34,673 bases of DNA from Hyphomicrobiales bacterium (GCA_003135455.1 PLBV01000107.1:1796-36468); one strand, 5' to 3'. Counted from the first letter of the stretch, positions 7,998 to 17,694 are shown. Made by a program: numbers and translations. Notes: a model not told the origin generated them from the sequence alone.

Positions 7998-9854
7998 TTG
8001 AAAGATCAACTGTTCAGCGACACGAGCAGCATCACCCGCGGCGCCGATGAGTTGCAGGTCCACTACTCGACCGGCGAGATCATCGCGCGCATCTGGCGGG
8101 AGCATTTGCGTCCCCGCATCGGCCTCCTGCTGCTGGCGAGCTTCGCCATGATTCTGACCGCGGCCACGACCGGCGCCATCCCCTTCCTCATCCAGACGAC
8201 GGCCGACGACGTGTTCGTCGCCAAGAACCAAACCATGATCTATTGGGTCACCGCCGGCATCGTGGTGGTGACCATCATCAAGGCGATCTCCGAATATGTG
8301 GCCGACGTCACCGTCGGCTATCTCGGCCACCGGTTCATCGCCGATGTCCGCATCACCATGTTCGCCAAGCTCGCCTCCGCCGACCTGAGCTTCATCCAGA
8401 TGGTGCATTCGGGGCGGCTACTGTCCGGCTTCCTCAACGACGCCAATCTGTTGCGGGCCACCGCCAGCCGCTCCATCGTCACCCTTGGCGAGAACTATCT
8501 GAAGGTGATCATCCTCGTCGGAACCATGTTCTATATGGACCCGCGTTTTGCCGCGCTGATCCTGGTGTTCATGCCGTTCGCCTGGGTGATGCTGGGCCGC
8601 CAGCGCCGCAAGATGCGGAAATCGACGATGAAGTCCCTGCAGGAGACGGGCGACCTGTCGGCGCTGATCACCCAGACCTTGCGCGGCATGCGCGTGGTGC
8701 GCGCTTACCGGCAGGAGGACAAGGAGACCGAGCGGGCGGCATGCGCCATCAATCGGGCGCTCGAATTCACCATGCGCGGCACCCGCGCGCGCGCGCTGTC
8801 GAGCCCGTCGATCGAGCTCCTGACGGGCTTTGGCTTTGCGCTCGCCATCTACTTTGCCGGCACCAAGGGCGTGCGCGGCGATCTCACGCTTGGCCATTTC
8901 ATGGGCTTTATGACGTCGGCGCTGCTGCTCTACGGACCGCTGAAAAGCGCGGCCACCTTGCAGACCCAGCTACAGGAAGGGGTGGCCGCCGCGAGCCGGG
9001 TGTTCGGCATCGTCGATCTTGAGGAGCGTCTCGTCGAGGCGCCCGACGCCAAGCCGCTCGCGCTTGCCCGCGGCGAGATCGAGTTCGACAGCGTCTCCTT
9101 CGCCTATGAGCCGGATAGTCCGGTGCTCAAGGGCGTGACCTTCACCGTGCCGGCCGGTCGCACCGTGGCGCTGGTCGGACCGTCGGGCTCGGGCAAGAGC
9201 ACGCTCGTTAATCTGGCGCTCCGCTTCTTCGATCCCGACCGGGGCAGGGTCATGATCGACGGCCAGGACATTGCCGGGGTGACCGTCGCTAGCTTGCGCG
9301 ACGCTATCGCTCTGGTCACCCAGGACCCGGTGCTGTTCGACGACACCATCCGCGCCAACATCGCCTATGGCACCAAGCCGCTCGACGAGGCGCAAGTGAT
9401 CGCCGCCGCCAAGGCCGCCGCCGCGCATGACTTCATCATGGGCCTGCCCAAGGGCTACGACACACGAGTGGGCGAGGCTGGCGGGCTCCTCTCCGGCGGC
9501 GAGCGCCAGCGCGTCGCGATTGCGCGGGCCATCTACAAGGACGCGCCGATCTTGCTTCTCGACGAGCCGACCAGCTCGCTCGACAGCGAGGCGGAGGCCA
9601 AGGTGCAGAAGGCGCTGGAGGAGCTGATGCGCGGCCGCACCGTGCTGATGATCGCCCACCGCCTCTCCACCGTGAAGAAGGCCGACCTCATCTGCGTGCT
9701 TGATCAGGGGCGCATCGTCGAGGTGGGGCGGCATGACGAGCTCGTGGCCAAGGGCGGGCTCTATACGCGGCTGCACCGGACCCAGCTCGGCATCACCGGC
9801 GGGCAGCCGCTCGAGGACGGCAGGGGCGAAGCCATCTTCATGGCCGGCGAATAG
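7998..9854 (+). CDS. MsbA-like ABC exporter (fused permease and ATPase)
   Basis: Inner-membrane half-transporter of 618 residues, expected to work as a homodimer; by family and context the likely cargo is lipid A-core, flipped to the periplasmic face. An ABC transmembrane domain spans roughly residues 30-330 with helices near 37-60, 75-95, 165-190 and 270-300. The nucleotide-binding domain follows: Walker A GPSGSGKST (about 394-402), Q-loop VTQDPVLFDDTI, signature LSGGERQR, Walker B ILLLDEPTSSLD and H-loop IAHRLST. The start is a TTG at 7998 with GGGAGA 7 bases upstream; no in-frame ATG fits better. It is followed 20 bp later by the acyltransferase-Kdo transferase gene. Confidence 0.9.
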   Translation: MKDQLFSDTSSITRGADELQVHYSTGEIIARIWREHLRPRIGLLLLASFAMILTAATTGAIPFLIQTTADDVFVAKNQTMIYWVTAGIVVVTIIKAISEYVADVTVGYLGHRFIADVRITMFAKLASADLSFIQMVHSGRLLSGFLNDANLLRATASRSIVTLGENYLKVIILVGTMFYMDPRFAALILVFMPFAWVMLGRQRRKMRKSTMKSLQETGDLSALITQTLRGMRVVRAYRQEDKETERAACAINRALEFTMRGTRARALSSPSIELLTGFGFALAIYFAGTKGVRGDLTLGHFMGFMTSALLLYGPLKSAATLQTQLQEGVAAASRVFGIVDLEERLVEAPDAKPLALARGEIEFDSVSFAYEPDSPVLKGVTFTVPAGRTVALVGPSGSGKSTLVNLALRFFDPDRGRVMIDGQDIAGVTVASLRDAIALVTQDPVLFDDTIRANIAYGTKPLDEAQVIAAAKAAAAHDFIMGLPKGYDTRVGEAGGLLSGGERQRVAIARAIYKDAPILLLDEPTSSLDSEAEAKVQKALEELMRGRTVLMIAHRLSTVKKADLICVLDQGRIVEVGRHDELVAKGGLYTRLHRTQLGITGGQPLEDGRGEAIFMAGE

Positions 9855-9874
9855 GCGCGGGGCTCCCGACCCGC

Positions 9875-11893
9875 ATGGGGAAGCGGCTCTTCTCCTCCCC
9901 GCCGGTGGTCGCGGTCGGCAGTGCCATTGCTGCGGCCTATATCAGGCTCGTCTATGCGACCTCTAAGGTGCTGCGCGACCCGCCGGATACCGACGCCAAG
10001 CTCTTCGCGCAGCACCCGCAGATCATCGCCATGTGGCACGGGCAGTTCCTCATGCTGCCCAAGATCAAGCCCGACCGGCCGGCGGACGTCGCCGCCATGG
10101 TCGCCCGCCATGGGGATGCCGAGCTGATCGGGGCGGTGCTGAAGCGCTTCCATATGCGGCTGATCCGAGGTGCGGGCGCCGGCAAGCGGCGCCGGAACCG
10201 GGGCGGCGCCACCGCGCTCCGCGAGGCGCTTACGGCGCTTCACGGTGGCGCCACCGTGGCCATGACCGCCGACGTGCCCCCGGGCCCGGCGCGGCGAGCA
10301 GGAGATGGTATCGCCATGCTCGCGCGGCTCTCGGGCCGGCCGGTCGTCCCTTGCGCCATGGCGACACGCCGGTTCATCGCGCTCAAGACCTGGAACGCGT
10401 TGACCATCAACCTGCCCTTCTCGACGCTTGCCATCGTCGCGGGCGACCCGGTGTTGGTCCCAGCCGATGCCGACGCCAAAGGGATCGAAGCCGCGCGCTT
10501 GGCCATCGAGCGCGGGCTCGATCAAACGACCGCACGCGCTTATGCTCTCGCCGGAGCCATCGATCCCTTGTCCCAAGCCTCTCACCCTGCCCCGCCAAAG
10601 ACGAGCCTCATGCTTACCGCCTACCGCCTCTTCACCCGCCTCGCCGCGCCCTTCGCGCCGCTCATGCTCGCCTGGCGCACCCGCCGCGGCAAGGAGGAGC
10701 CCGACCGGCGGCCAGAGCGCTATGGATGGGCGAGCGGGCCACGGCCGCCGGGCTTTCTCGCCTGGTTCCATGCGGCAAGCGTGGGCGAGGCCAATGCCGT
10801 GCTGCCGGTAATCGACGCGATCGCGCAGGCGCACCCGGACGTGAGTGTGTTGCTCACCACAGGCACCGTGACCTCGGCCAAGCTCGCCCGCGCGCGGCTG
10901 CCGAAGAGCGCCGTGCATCAATATGTGCCGCTGGACCACCAGGCCTATGTGCAACGCTTTCTCGGCCATTGGCGCCCCGACCTCGCGGTGCTGGTGGAAT
11001 CGGAGATCTGGCCGAACCTGGTGCTGGAGACCAAGGCGCGCGCAATCCCGCTGGTGCTGATTAATGGGCGCATCTCCCAGTCCTCGTTCCGCAAGTGGCG
11101 AAAGCGGCCGGGCTTCAGCCGCCCGCTCTTCGGGGCCTTCAGCCTCGTGCTCGCCCAGAACGACGGCCTCGCCCAGCGCTTCTGCGAGCTTGGTGCGGCG
11201 GAAGCGCAAGGCATCGGCAATCTGAAGGCCGACGCGCCGCCGCCATCCGCCGAGGTGACCGGGAAGAAGCGGCTCGCCGCGGCACTCCAAGGCCGCACCG
11301 TGTGGCTTGCCGCCAGCACCCATGCGGGCGAGGACGACATGGTGGCGGTCGCCCACCTCGCCATGCGGCGGACGCGGCCCGATCTCCTCACCATCATCGT
11401 GCCGCGCCATCCGGAGCGGGGACCTCTGATCGCCAGGCTCCTCGCCGGCGCCGGCCTCAAAGTGGCGCTCCGCTCGGAAGGGCAGCTGCCGAATGCCGCG
11501 ACCGACATCTATGTCGCCGACACCATCGGCGAGATCGGCCTCTTCTATACGCTCGCGCCAGTGGCCTTTATCGGCGGCTCGCTCGTACCGCATGGGGGAC
11601 AGAACCCGGTGGAGGCGATCAAGCTCGGAGCGGCAGTGCTGAGCGGCCCCCATTGGCGGAACTTCCGCGACTCCTACGAGGAGCTGCTCAAGGCGGGAGG
11701 CGCCCGCGAGGTCATCGATGCGGACAGCCTTGCCGAGGCCGCCTTGTTCCTGCTCGCCAACACCCAAGCGCGCGAGGCGATGATGGCCAATGCCGAACGG
11801 GCGCTCGCCGGCATGGGCGGCGCGCTGCCTAAGACGGTCGCCGCGCTCGAGCGCTTCCTGCCGCCCAAGCCTTCGCTCAAGCATGCGTCTTGA
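9875..11893 (+). CDS. waaA: DUF374 acyltransferase-like / Kdo transferase (KdtA) fusion protein
   Basis: One uninterrupted ORF of 672 residues encodes two proteins that are normally separate neighbours. Residues 1 to about 235 match the DUF374 lysophospholipid-acyltransferase-like family (MWHGQFLMLPK with H55, and TADVPPGPARRAGDG). Residues from about 246 match 3-deoxy-D-manno-octulosonate transferase, which adds Kdo to lipid IVA at the inner membrane: FHAASVGEANA, LLTTGTVTSAKLA, HQYVPLD, VESEIWPN (near 373), LINGRIS, GNLKAD, AASTHAGED, PRHPER and GGSLVPHGGQNPVE. M246 (ATG at 10610) is an obvious internal start but has only a weak AAGACGAG upstream and no stop codon precedes it. The lpxK ATG overlaps its 3' end by 11 bases. 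Identities are secure; whether one or two polypeptides are made is not. Confidence 0.9.
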   Translation: MGKRLFSSPPVVAVGSAIAAAYIRLVYATSKVLRDPPDTDAKLFAQHPQIIAMWHGQFLMLPKIKPDRPADVAAMVARHGDAELIGAVLKRFHMRLIRGAGAGKRRRNRGGATALREALTALHGGATVAMTADVPPGPARRAGDGIAMLARLSGRPVVPCAMATRRFIALKTWNALTINLPFSTLAIVAGDPVLVPADADAKGIEAARLAIERGLDQTTARAYALAGAIDPLSQASHPAPPKTSLMLTAYRLFTRLAAPFAPLMLAWRTRRGKEEPDRRPERYGWASGPRPPGFLAWFHAASVGEANAVLPVIDAIAQAHPDVSVLLTTGTVTSAKLARARLPKSAVHQYVPLDHQAYVQRFLGHWRPDLAVLVESEIWPNLVLETKARAIPLVLINGRISQSSFRKWRKRPGFSRPLFGAFSLVLAQNDGLAQRFCELGAAEAQGIGNLKADAPPPSAEVTGKKRLAAALQGRTVWLAASTHAGEDDMVAVAHLAMRRTRPDLLTIIVPRHPERGPLIARLLAGAGLKVALRSEGQLPNAATDIYVADTIGEIGLFYTLAPVAFIGGSLVPHGGQNPVEAIKLGAAVLSGPHWRNFRDSYEELLKAGGAREVIDADSLAEAALFLLANTQAREAMMANAERALAGMGGALPKTVAALERFLPPKPSLKHAS

Positions 11894-12911
11894 GGCGCCC
11901 TTCTGGTGGTACCGGCGCAAAGGGGCGCTCGCTTCCGCGCTGATCCCCGTTGCCCGCGTCTATGAACAGATCGCTGCGGCGAAGGCGGCAGGCGTCGCGG
12001 CCTATCGCTCGCGGCTTCCAGTGATCTGCATCGGCAATTTCACCGCCGGAGGGGGCGGCAAGACGCCGACCGCCATGGCGATAGCGGCTGTCTTGAAGGA
12101 TCTGGGCGAGCGGCCCGCCTTTTTGAGCCGAGGCTATGGCGGGCGGCAGCCGGGTCCTCACCTGGTGAGCGAGGAGGATAGCGCCCTGGAGGTGGGCGAC
12201 GAGCCGCTGCTGCTCGCCCGTCACGCGCCCACGGTGGTTGCGCGCGATCGCGCCCTCGGCGCGCGAAAGGTCGAGGCCGAGGGGATGAGCGTCATCATCA
12301 TGGATGACGGCTTCCAGAATCCCGGCCTCGCCAAGGACCTGTCCTTGATCGTGGTCGACGCGGGGCTTGGGCTCGGCAACGGACTGGTGATCCCGGCGGG
12401 GCCTTTGCGCGCGCCGCTTCCCCGGCAATTGGAACGCGCCGATGCGCTCTTGGTGATCGGCGACGGCGGCAAGGCCGACGCACTGGCGAAGGCATTCAGC
12501 GACCGCGGCAAGCCCGTGCTCAAGGCGAGCATCACCCCGCTCGGCGATCCGCGCTGGCTCGGCGTGCTGCCCGTGATCGGCTTTGCCGGCATCGCGAGGC
12601 CGGAGAAATTCTACGCCACCCTTGGGCAGAACGGCGCGCGGCTGACGGCCACGCGCTCCTTCCCCGACCACCACCGCTTCAGCGAGCGGGAGGCGGCCTC
12701 GCTGCTCAAGGCGGCGCGCGCGCAAAACGCCATGCTGGTCACCACCGAGAAGGACTGGGCGCGGCTGCCGGAGGATCGCGACACGGCCTTGGGCGAGCTC
12801 AAATTCCGCTCGCGGCCCTTGCCCATCGCGATCCGCATCGCCGACAAGGAGGATCAGGCGCGGCTGACGACCTTGCTCGTCTCGGCATTGGCAAAAAGGC
12901 GGCAGGGCTGA
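11883..12911 (+). CDS. lpxK: Tetraacyldisaccharide 4'-kinase
   Basis: Phosphorylates the 4' position of the tetraacyl disaccharide to make lipid IVA, at the inner membrane surface. The product has 342 residues from the ATG at 11883, which overlaps the end of the Kdo transferase gene by 11 bases, a sign of translational coupling. The P-loop GNFTAGGGGKTPT is at 51-63; LSRGYGGRQPGP, GDEPLLLAR (105-113), IIMDDGFQNPGL (138-149) and TTEKDWARLP also fit the family. The N-terminus APFWWYR is typical. It closes the lipid A/Kdo block. The next gene converges from the other strand with 7 bp between stop codons. Confidence 0.95.
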   Translation: MRLEAPFWWYRRKGALASALIPVARVYEQIAAAKAAGVAAYRSRLPVICIGNFTAGGGGKTPTAMAIAAVLKDLGERPAFLSRGYGGRQPGPHLVSEEDSALEVGDEPLLLARHAPTVVARDRALGARKVEAEGMSVIIMDDGFQNPGLAKDLSLIVVDAGLGLGNGLVIPAGPLRAPLPRQLERADALLVIGDGGKADALAKAFSDRGKPVLKASITPLGDPRWLGVLPVIGFAGIARPEKFYATLGQNGARLTATRSFPDHHRFSEREAASLLKAARAQNAMLVTTEKDWARLPEDRDTALGELKFRSRPLPIAIRIADKEDQARLTTLLVSALAKRRQG

Positions 12912-12918
12912 AGAAGCG

Positions 12919-13149
12919 CTAGGCCCCAGCTTCGGGGTGGGTTTCGCGATAGCGCTTCAGCGACACCTCTGCATCGGCATAAGGCTCCTGCAGCTCCACG
13001 CTCCAATAGCGGAGCTCCTCGAGAGGAATGGTGCGGCCGGTGACGACGCAGCGCACGAATTCGCCAGGCGCGAGTACCTGCACCTCGCCATCGAGATATC
13101 GGATCTTGGCCTCGCCCTTGAAGCCGAGATTGCGTTCGAAACGATTCAT
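12919..13149 (-). CDS. DUF2093 domain-containing small protein
   Basis: Small protein of 76 residues matching DUF2093, a short alphaproteobacterial family of unknown function, by AKIRYLDGEVQVLAPGEFVRCVVTG, the IPLEELRYWSVE segment and AEVSLKRY. Many members are found beside lpxK or lipid A genes. The ATG at 13149 is taken as start; an adjoining TTG at 13152 would add one residue. GAAGGAAG lies about 13 bases upstream. It is downstream of xseA on the same strand (73 bp) and convergent with lpxK. Confidence 0.85.
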   Translation of the reverse strand: MNRFERNLGFKGEAKIRYLDGEVQVLAPGEFVRCVVTGRTIPLEELRYWSVELQEPYADAEVSLKRYRETHPEAGA

Positions 13150-13222
13150 CAAAGCGGTGCCGCTTCCTTCATCAAGCTGTCCCTGTCACCATAGCGGGAC
13201 GAGCTCCTAATCGCCAGCCCGT

Positions 13223-14656
13223 TCACAACAAAGAGCCCTGCTTTTCGCCCACTTTGCGCGCACGCGATCTGGGCTTGCGTTGAGGGGCGCCGGTCGCCTC
13301 CTCTGCTGTCGCCGCAACATGGCCATCGGCGAACTCGATGTCGAGGGCGGCACCCGGCCTCACCTCCACCGCTCGGCGCAGCATGCGTCCATCGACGCCG
13401 CGCACCAGCGTGAAGCCACGGGCGAGCACATTCTGATAGCCGAGCGAGGCAAGCAGCTTGGCCTGCGCGTCGAGGCTGGCCCGCGAACGCGCCAGGCTCG
13501 CCACGATGGCGCGCCTACCGCCGCGATCGAGGCCTACGAGCCGCTTGCGCCCGGCCCGCGCCGCTCCGGCGATGAGATGGGACCTGAGCCGCCCGCCCTC
13601 CCGCGCGAACGCCGCACGGTGCTCGCGCGCATTGGCGAGCAGCGCCCGGCCGAGCCTGCCGCTTGCACCATCGAAGCGCTGGCGCGGCAAAGCCAGAATC
13701 GCCGAGGGACGCTGCAACCCACGGCAGGCGGCGAGAAAGCGGCTCCGCTGCGCCTCGAACAGGCGTCGGAGGCAGCTCGCCACGCGCAAGCCAAAGCCCG
13801 CCAGCGTGATATGCAGCTCGGCCCGCACCGGCACGGCGCGCTCGGCCGCCGCCGTCGGCGTCGGGGCGCGGAAGTCGGCGACGAGGTCGAGGATGGTCCA
13901 GTCGGTCTCGTGACCCACGGCGGAGATGAGCGGGATCGCGCTCGCTGCCGCCGCGCGCGCGACGATCTCCTCGTTGAAGCCCCAGAGATCCTCGAGGCTG
14001 CCGCCACCGCGCGCCACGATGAGGAGGTCCGGCCGCGGCACCGGACTGCCCGAGACCAGCGCGTTGAAGCCGTCGATGGCCATGGCCACGTCGATGGCAG
14101 AGGTCTCGCCCTGCACCCTGACCGGCCAGACCAGCACATGGCAGGGGAAACGGTCGGCCAGCCGATGCAGGATGTCGCGGATCACCGAACCGGTGGGGGA
14201 GGTGACGACGCCCACGATGCGCGGGAGATAGGGTAGCGGCCGCTTGCGCGCCTCGTCGAACAGCCCTTCGGCGGCGAGCTTGCGTTTACGCTCCTCGAGC
14301 AGCGCCATCAGCGCGCCGATGCCGGCGGGCTCCAGCTGCTCGATGACGATCTGGTATTTCGACTTGTCGGGATAGGTGGTGATGCGCCCCGTCGCGATCA
14401 CCTCCAGCCCCTGCTCAGGCTTGAAGCGCAGCCGCGCATAGGCGCTCCGCCAGATCAGCGCATCGATGCAGGCCTTCTCGTCCTTGAGCACGAAATAAGC
14501 GTGGCCGGAGGCATGCGGCCCCTTGAAGCCCGAAATCTCGCCGCGCAGCCGCACCAGCCCAAAGCCGTCCTCCACCGTCTGCTTGATGGCGAAGGCAAGC
14601 TCGGAAACGGTATATTCGACGAGGTTGGTCGGCGCGCTAACGGTGCGGTCAGCCAT
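13223..14656 (-). CDS. xseA: Exodeoxyribonuclease VII large subunit
   Basis: Large subunit of exonuclease VII, which degrades single-stranded DNA to oligonucleotides. The product has about 477 residues from the ATG at 14656 (an ATG at 14683 would add nine). An N-terminal OB-fold lies at about 14-115 ([31 protein letters not shown]). The catalytic region has [15 protein letters not shown], the [15 protein letters not shown] motif, AVGHETDWT and [13 protein letters not shown] long basic coiled-coil-rich part follows, and the C-terminus is the usual QNVLARGF..V...G segment plus a Lys/Arg tail. The small subunit gene xseB is not in the window. Its start faces purD across a short divergent gap. 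Confidence 0.95.
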   Translation of the reverse strand: MADRTVSAPTNLVEYTVSELAFAIKQTVEDGFGLVRLRGEISGFKGPHASGHAYFVLKDEKACIDALIWRSAYARLRFKPEQGLEVIATGRITTYPDKSKYQIVIEQLEPAGIGALMALLEERKRKLAAEGLFDEARKRPLPYLPRIVGVVTSPTGSVIRDILHRLADRFPCHVLVWPVRVQGETSAIDVAMAIDGFNALVSGSPVPRPDLLIVARGGGSLEDLWGFNEEIVARAAAASAIPLISAVGHETDWTILDLVADFRAPTPTAAAERAVPVRAELHITLAGFGLRVASCLRRLFEAQRSRFLAACRGLQRPSAILALPRQRFDGASGRLGRALLANAREHRAAFAREGGRLRSHLIAGAARAGRKRLVGLDRGGRRAIVASLARSRASLDAQAKLLASLGYQNVLARGFTLVRGVDGRMLRRAVEVRPGAALDIEFADGHVAATAEEATGAPQRKPRSRARKVGEKQGSLL

Positions 14657-14766
14657 AGGGTTCAAGTCATCTCGTTTTCGCATCTGGTCGCTTGCGTGCT
14701 AAGGAGCCCGCGTCACGCCCGAGCAATAGCAAGCTGGGCGCATCACTCACAAGCGGATCGTGGCCC

Positions 14767-16056
14767 TTGAAGGTGCTGTTGTTGGGCTCTGGCGGCCGCG
14801 AGCATGCGCTCGCCTGGAAGCTTACGCGAAGCCCGCTGCTCGACAGGCTCTATTGCGCGCCCGGTAATGCCGGGATCGCCCTGATCGCATCCTGCATCCC
14901 CCTCGACATGGGCGACCAGGACGCGGTCTGCCGCTTCTGCAAGCAGGAGGGCATCGACCTCGTGGTCATCGGGCCGGAGGCGCCGCTGGTCGCAGGGCTC
15001 GCCGATGCGCTTGCAGCAGAAGGCATCAAGGCGTTCGGCCCGTCGAAAGCGGCGGCCCGGCTCGAAGGCTCGAAGGGCTTCACCAAGGACCTTTGCGCGC
15101 GATACGGCATTCCTACCGCCGCCTACGCGCGCTTCGACGATCAAGACGCCGCCAAGGCCTATCTTGCGACGCAAAAGCTGCCGCTGGTGATCAAGGCGGA
15201 CGGGCTTGCGGCCGGCAAGGGTGTGACCATCGCGCAGACGCTCGGAGAGGCGGAGGCCGCGATCGATGCCTGCTTCGCCGGCGCGTTTGGCGCGGGCGGC
15301 GCCGAGCTGGTGATCGAGGAATTCCTCGAGGGCGAGGAAGCGAGCTTCTTCGCGCTCATCGATGGGACGACCGCGCTGCCGCTGGCCACGGCGCAAGACC
15401 ATAAGCGCGCCTTTGACGGCGATCGGGGCCCGAATACGGGAGGCATGGGCGCCTATTCACCGGCGCCGATCATGACGCCCGCGCTTTGCCGCCGCGTCAT
15501 GGCCGAGATCATCGAGCCCACCATGGGTGCCATGGCTGAGGCAGGCACGCCCTTCAAAGGCGTGCTCTATGCCGGATTGATGATCAAGGACGGGCTTCCG
15601 AAGCTGATCGAATATAATGTCCGCTTCGGCGATCCCGAATGCCAGGTGCTGATGCTGAGGCTAAAGTCGGATCTCTTGCCAGCGCTGATCGCGACTGCCG
15701 ACGGCACTTTGCGCGACATCGAGCTTGAGTGGAGCCAGCAGCCGGCGCTCGCCGTGGTCATGGCGGCGCAGGGCTATCCCGGTGCCTACGCCAAGGGCTC
15801 GGAGATCAAAGGGCTCGACGCTGCCGCGGCCGACAGCCACGTCCAGATCTTTCATGCCGGCACGAGACGGGAGGGCGACCGCATCGTGGCGGATGGCGGG
15901 CGCGTCCTCGATGTGGCCGCCAGTGGCAAGAGCGTGAGTGAAGCGCGCGCGCATGCTTATGCGGCCATCGACAAGATCGACTGGCCGGGTGGCTTTTATC
16001 GCCGCGACATCGGCTGGCGTGCTGTTGGGGGTGCGCAAACCGTGGTGGGGGACTAA
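14767..16056 (+). CDS. purD: Phosphoribosylamine--glycine ligase
   Basis: Second step of de novo purine synthesis: ATP-dependent joining of glycine to 5-phosphoribosylamine. The product has 429 residues from a TTG at 14767 ([18 protein letters not shown]), chosen because family members begin exactly there; an upstream in-frame ATG at 14692 would add 25 residues unlike the family. GSGGREHA is at 7-14. ATP-grasp features include [41 protein letters not shown], the [22 protein letters not shown] block, and [11 protein letters not shown] with its metal ligands. It appears monocistronic. Confidence 0.95.
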   Translation: MKVLLLGSGGREHALAWKLTRSPLLDRLYCAPGNAGIALIASCIPLDMGDQDAVCRFCKQEGIDLVVIGPEAPLVAGLADALAAEGIKAFGPSKAAARLEGSKGFTKDLCARYGIPTAAYARFDDQDAAKAYLATQKLPLVIKADGLAAGKGVTIAQTLGEAEAAIDACFAGAFGAGGAELVIEEFLEGEEASFFALIDGTTALPLATAQDHKRAFDGDRGPNTGGMGAYSPAPIMTPALCRRVMAEIIEPTMGAMAEAGTPFKGVLYAGLMIKDGLPKLIEYNVRFGDPECQVLMLRLKSDLLPALIATADGTLRDIELEWSQQPALAVVMAAQGYPGAYAKGSEIKGLDAAAADSHVQIFHAGTRREGDRIVADGGRVLDVAASGKSVSEARAHAYAAIDKIDWPGGFYRRDIGWRAVGGAQTVVGD

Positions 16057-16603
16057 CCGCCCGTGTTGTCGGCAAAGCAAATCAGCGCCCACAAATGCGG
16101 CCAAACGGGCATTTTGTGAGTTCGGCTTTGTGCCATGAGCAGACAATCAAAGTTGCCCTCGACCGTTACGCCCGGTTTATTGAACGTGTTGTCCAGCTCT
16201 CCTGCGCTGAGTCGACAACGGATGCGATGGTGCCCTGAGGTGCAGCTGATTTTCGCCGAGTCGCCAGTCTGGCGTACCGCTCAATGCGTTGAAAAAAGGA
16301 ATGTCCACCTGAGCGGGCAATAGCCTCCGCCACGACACACCGGCAGACAGCGTCCTAACGGTGTTGCGCAGCTCAGATGGAGTCGCGCCAAAGCGGCGGC
16401 GCCTTGTCGTTGGCTGCCTTCCAAGCTCGGGCGAGGAACTGCGATCCGGTCATGCGAGCGTGGGGTCATGTTTGTCCACTGTGCGCTTTGCGAGCAGCTG
16501 CCGCTGATGTATTCTGTCGCTTCGAATGCAGCGAGGCATTCTGCTTAAGGTTTTCCCGTAAAAAAATACCCCTTTAAGTTTGGTCGATACCAGGAGGACT
16601 GAG
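16057..16603. other. Intergenic region between purD and the cytochrome c gene
   Basis: 547 bp without a gene I can support. Short ORFs (for example 16135-16323 on plus and 16281-16469 on minus) resemble nothing known. An AT-richer inverted repeat CACAAATGC (16090-16098) / GCATTTTGTG (16109-16118) lies 33 bp after the purD stop and could be a weak terminator. An A-rich stretch near 16560-16580 precedes the cytochrome c ribosome binding site and may belong to its promoter. Confidence 0.4.
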
Positions 16604-16999
16604 ATGAGGAAGTTAACGTCATTTGCGCTAGGCGTCGCGCTGCTTGCGGCCTGCACCGGATCGGCATTTGCCGAAGGTGATGCCGCGAAGGGCAAGGAAG
16701 TGTTTGCGAAATGCGCGCTGTGTCATCAGGTTGGCCCCGGTGCGAAGACCCTGATCGGACCGGAGCTGAACGGCATTTTCGGGCGCAAGGCGGCAAGCAT
16801 CGCCGATTACCCGATGTATAGCGTCGGAATGAAAAAGCTTGGGGAATCGGGCTTTATCTGGACCGAAGAGAATATCGATAAGTGGATCGCCAATCCCAAG
16901 GCCATGCTGCCCGACTCGTCGATGGGTTTGTTTCCGGGACTGCCCGAGGCCAGCGACCGGGCGAACGTCATGGCCTATCTGAAGACGGTCGCGCAATAA
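16604..16999 (+). CDS. Class I c-type cytochrome (c2/c552-like)
   Basis: Periplasmic monoheme electron carrier of 131 residues. The ATG at 16604 has AGGAGG 8 bases upstream; an in-frame start at 16580 lacks this and would spoil the signal peptide. The Sec signal peptide (about 1-23, ending SAFA) is followed by GDAAKGKEVFAKC, the heme site CALCH, GP.LNGIFGRKA, and the distal Met loop DSSMGLFPGL with the C-terminal helix RANVMAYLKTV. The arrangement fits mitochondrial-type/c2 cytochromes. It could donate electrons to the aa3 oxidase, but it is not linked to the ctaCD genes and sits at the edge of a region of decayed genes. Confidence 0.9.
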   Translation: MRKLTSFALGVALLAACTGSAFAEGDAAKGKEVFAKCALCHQVGPGAKTLIGPELNGIFGRKAASIADYPMYSVGMKKLGESGFIWTEENIDKWIANPKAMLPDSSMGLFPGLPEASDRANVMAYLKTVAQ

Positions 17000-17154
17000 G
17001 CTTGTGAATTTTGCGTCGCCCACTCGGGCGCTTGACGAGTTCCTCGGTGATCGTCACCAATGCGGGAAATGGCGATCTCACCCAGACTCTGCCGGGGACG
17101 CATATCTGATCGCCTCGGTCGAGAAGATCGTGCCGACGCTCAATGACGCCGACA

Positions 17155-17405
17155 CGGCGATACGAGGCGCTGCCGACAGGTTTGCTGCCATCCTTATGAC
17201 CTCGCTCGTGACCGCTCTCGGTGTTCTGCCTTTGGCCATTGGCATGGGCGAACCCGGGCGCGAGATCGATGGGCCATTGGCGGTCGTCATTCTCGGTGGG
17301 CTTTTAACCTCCATGGCGCTGAATCTCCTCGTCCTGCCTACTCTGGCGTTACGCTATGGGCGCTTCCAGGCAGAAGACGAATTTCAGCACCTCGCGAACG
17401 TTTGA
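17155..17405 (+). pseudogene. C-terminal remnant of a heavy-metal RND efflux pump (CzcA/CusA-like)
   Basis: About 80 codons match only the last two transmembrane helices of HME-type RND pumps: ADRFAAILMTSLVTALGVLP, then LAIGMGEPGREIDGPLAVVI and GGLLTSMALNLLVLPTLALR, ending at a natural-looking acidic tail and stop at 17405. Intact pumps have over 1000 residues, so more than 90 percent is missing. The frame can be read back to an ATG at 17004, but residues upstream of about 17155 do not look like the pump, so the join is probably a deletion scar. It is unlikely to be functional. Confidence 0.75.
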
Positions 17406-17694
17406 CCCACCGAAGTTTTGAGCATTACCCGGTGACACCAGGCGATCGGCGCTGATTCCAGCGCGGGGTCCGCTTGCGGTCGACGGGACGAGGCCGCGTA
17501 GCATTCAACGGCTCCTCAATAGCAGTAGCCGGACCTGGAACAGAGCCCAGGTCCCAAAATGCTGAAAATAATCCCCCACCCTCAAATCGCATCTATCCTG
17601 CGCGCACCTCGTCCGCTTAAGGGGCGTTCTCATGAGGCTCGTCGGCCAGACCCTGACGACGTGGCTGCTGGCGGAGCTTGCGATCAGGAGATGA
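17406..17694. other. Gap between the RND remnant and the AlgI-like pseudogene
   Basis: No gene is supported here. A perfect 8-bp inverted repeat GGACCTGG/CCAGGTCC with an 8-nt loop lies at 17531-17554. A 20-codon ORF at 17632-17694 (MRLVGQTLTTW...) reads in the same frame as the first part of the AlgI-like pseudogene but ends in TGA directly before it; its residues do not match the N-terminus of the MBOAT family. Confidence 0.4.

Noticed and set aside
9761-11920. 719-codon open frame on the minus strand opposite the DUF374-KdtA gene
   Set aside because: It is antisense to clearly conserved protein, and its translation is rich in R, G, H and A with no family resemblance, as expected from high-GC codon bias.
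16135-16469. Short ORFs between purD and the cytochrome c gene
   Set aside because: No ribosome binding site, no recognisable family and no signal peptide.
17531-17554. Inverted repeat GGACCTGG/CCAGGTCC as a possible terminator
   Set aside because: No U run follows on either strand and no intact gene ends nearby; left as part of the gap description.
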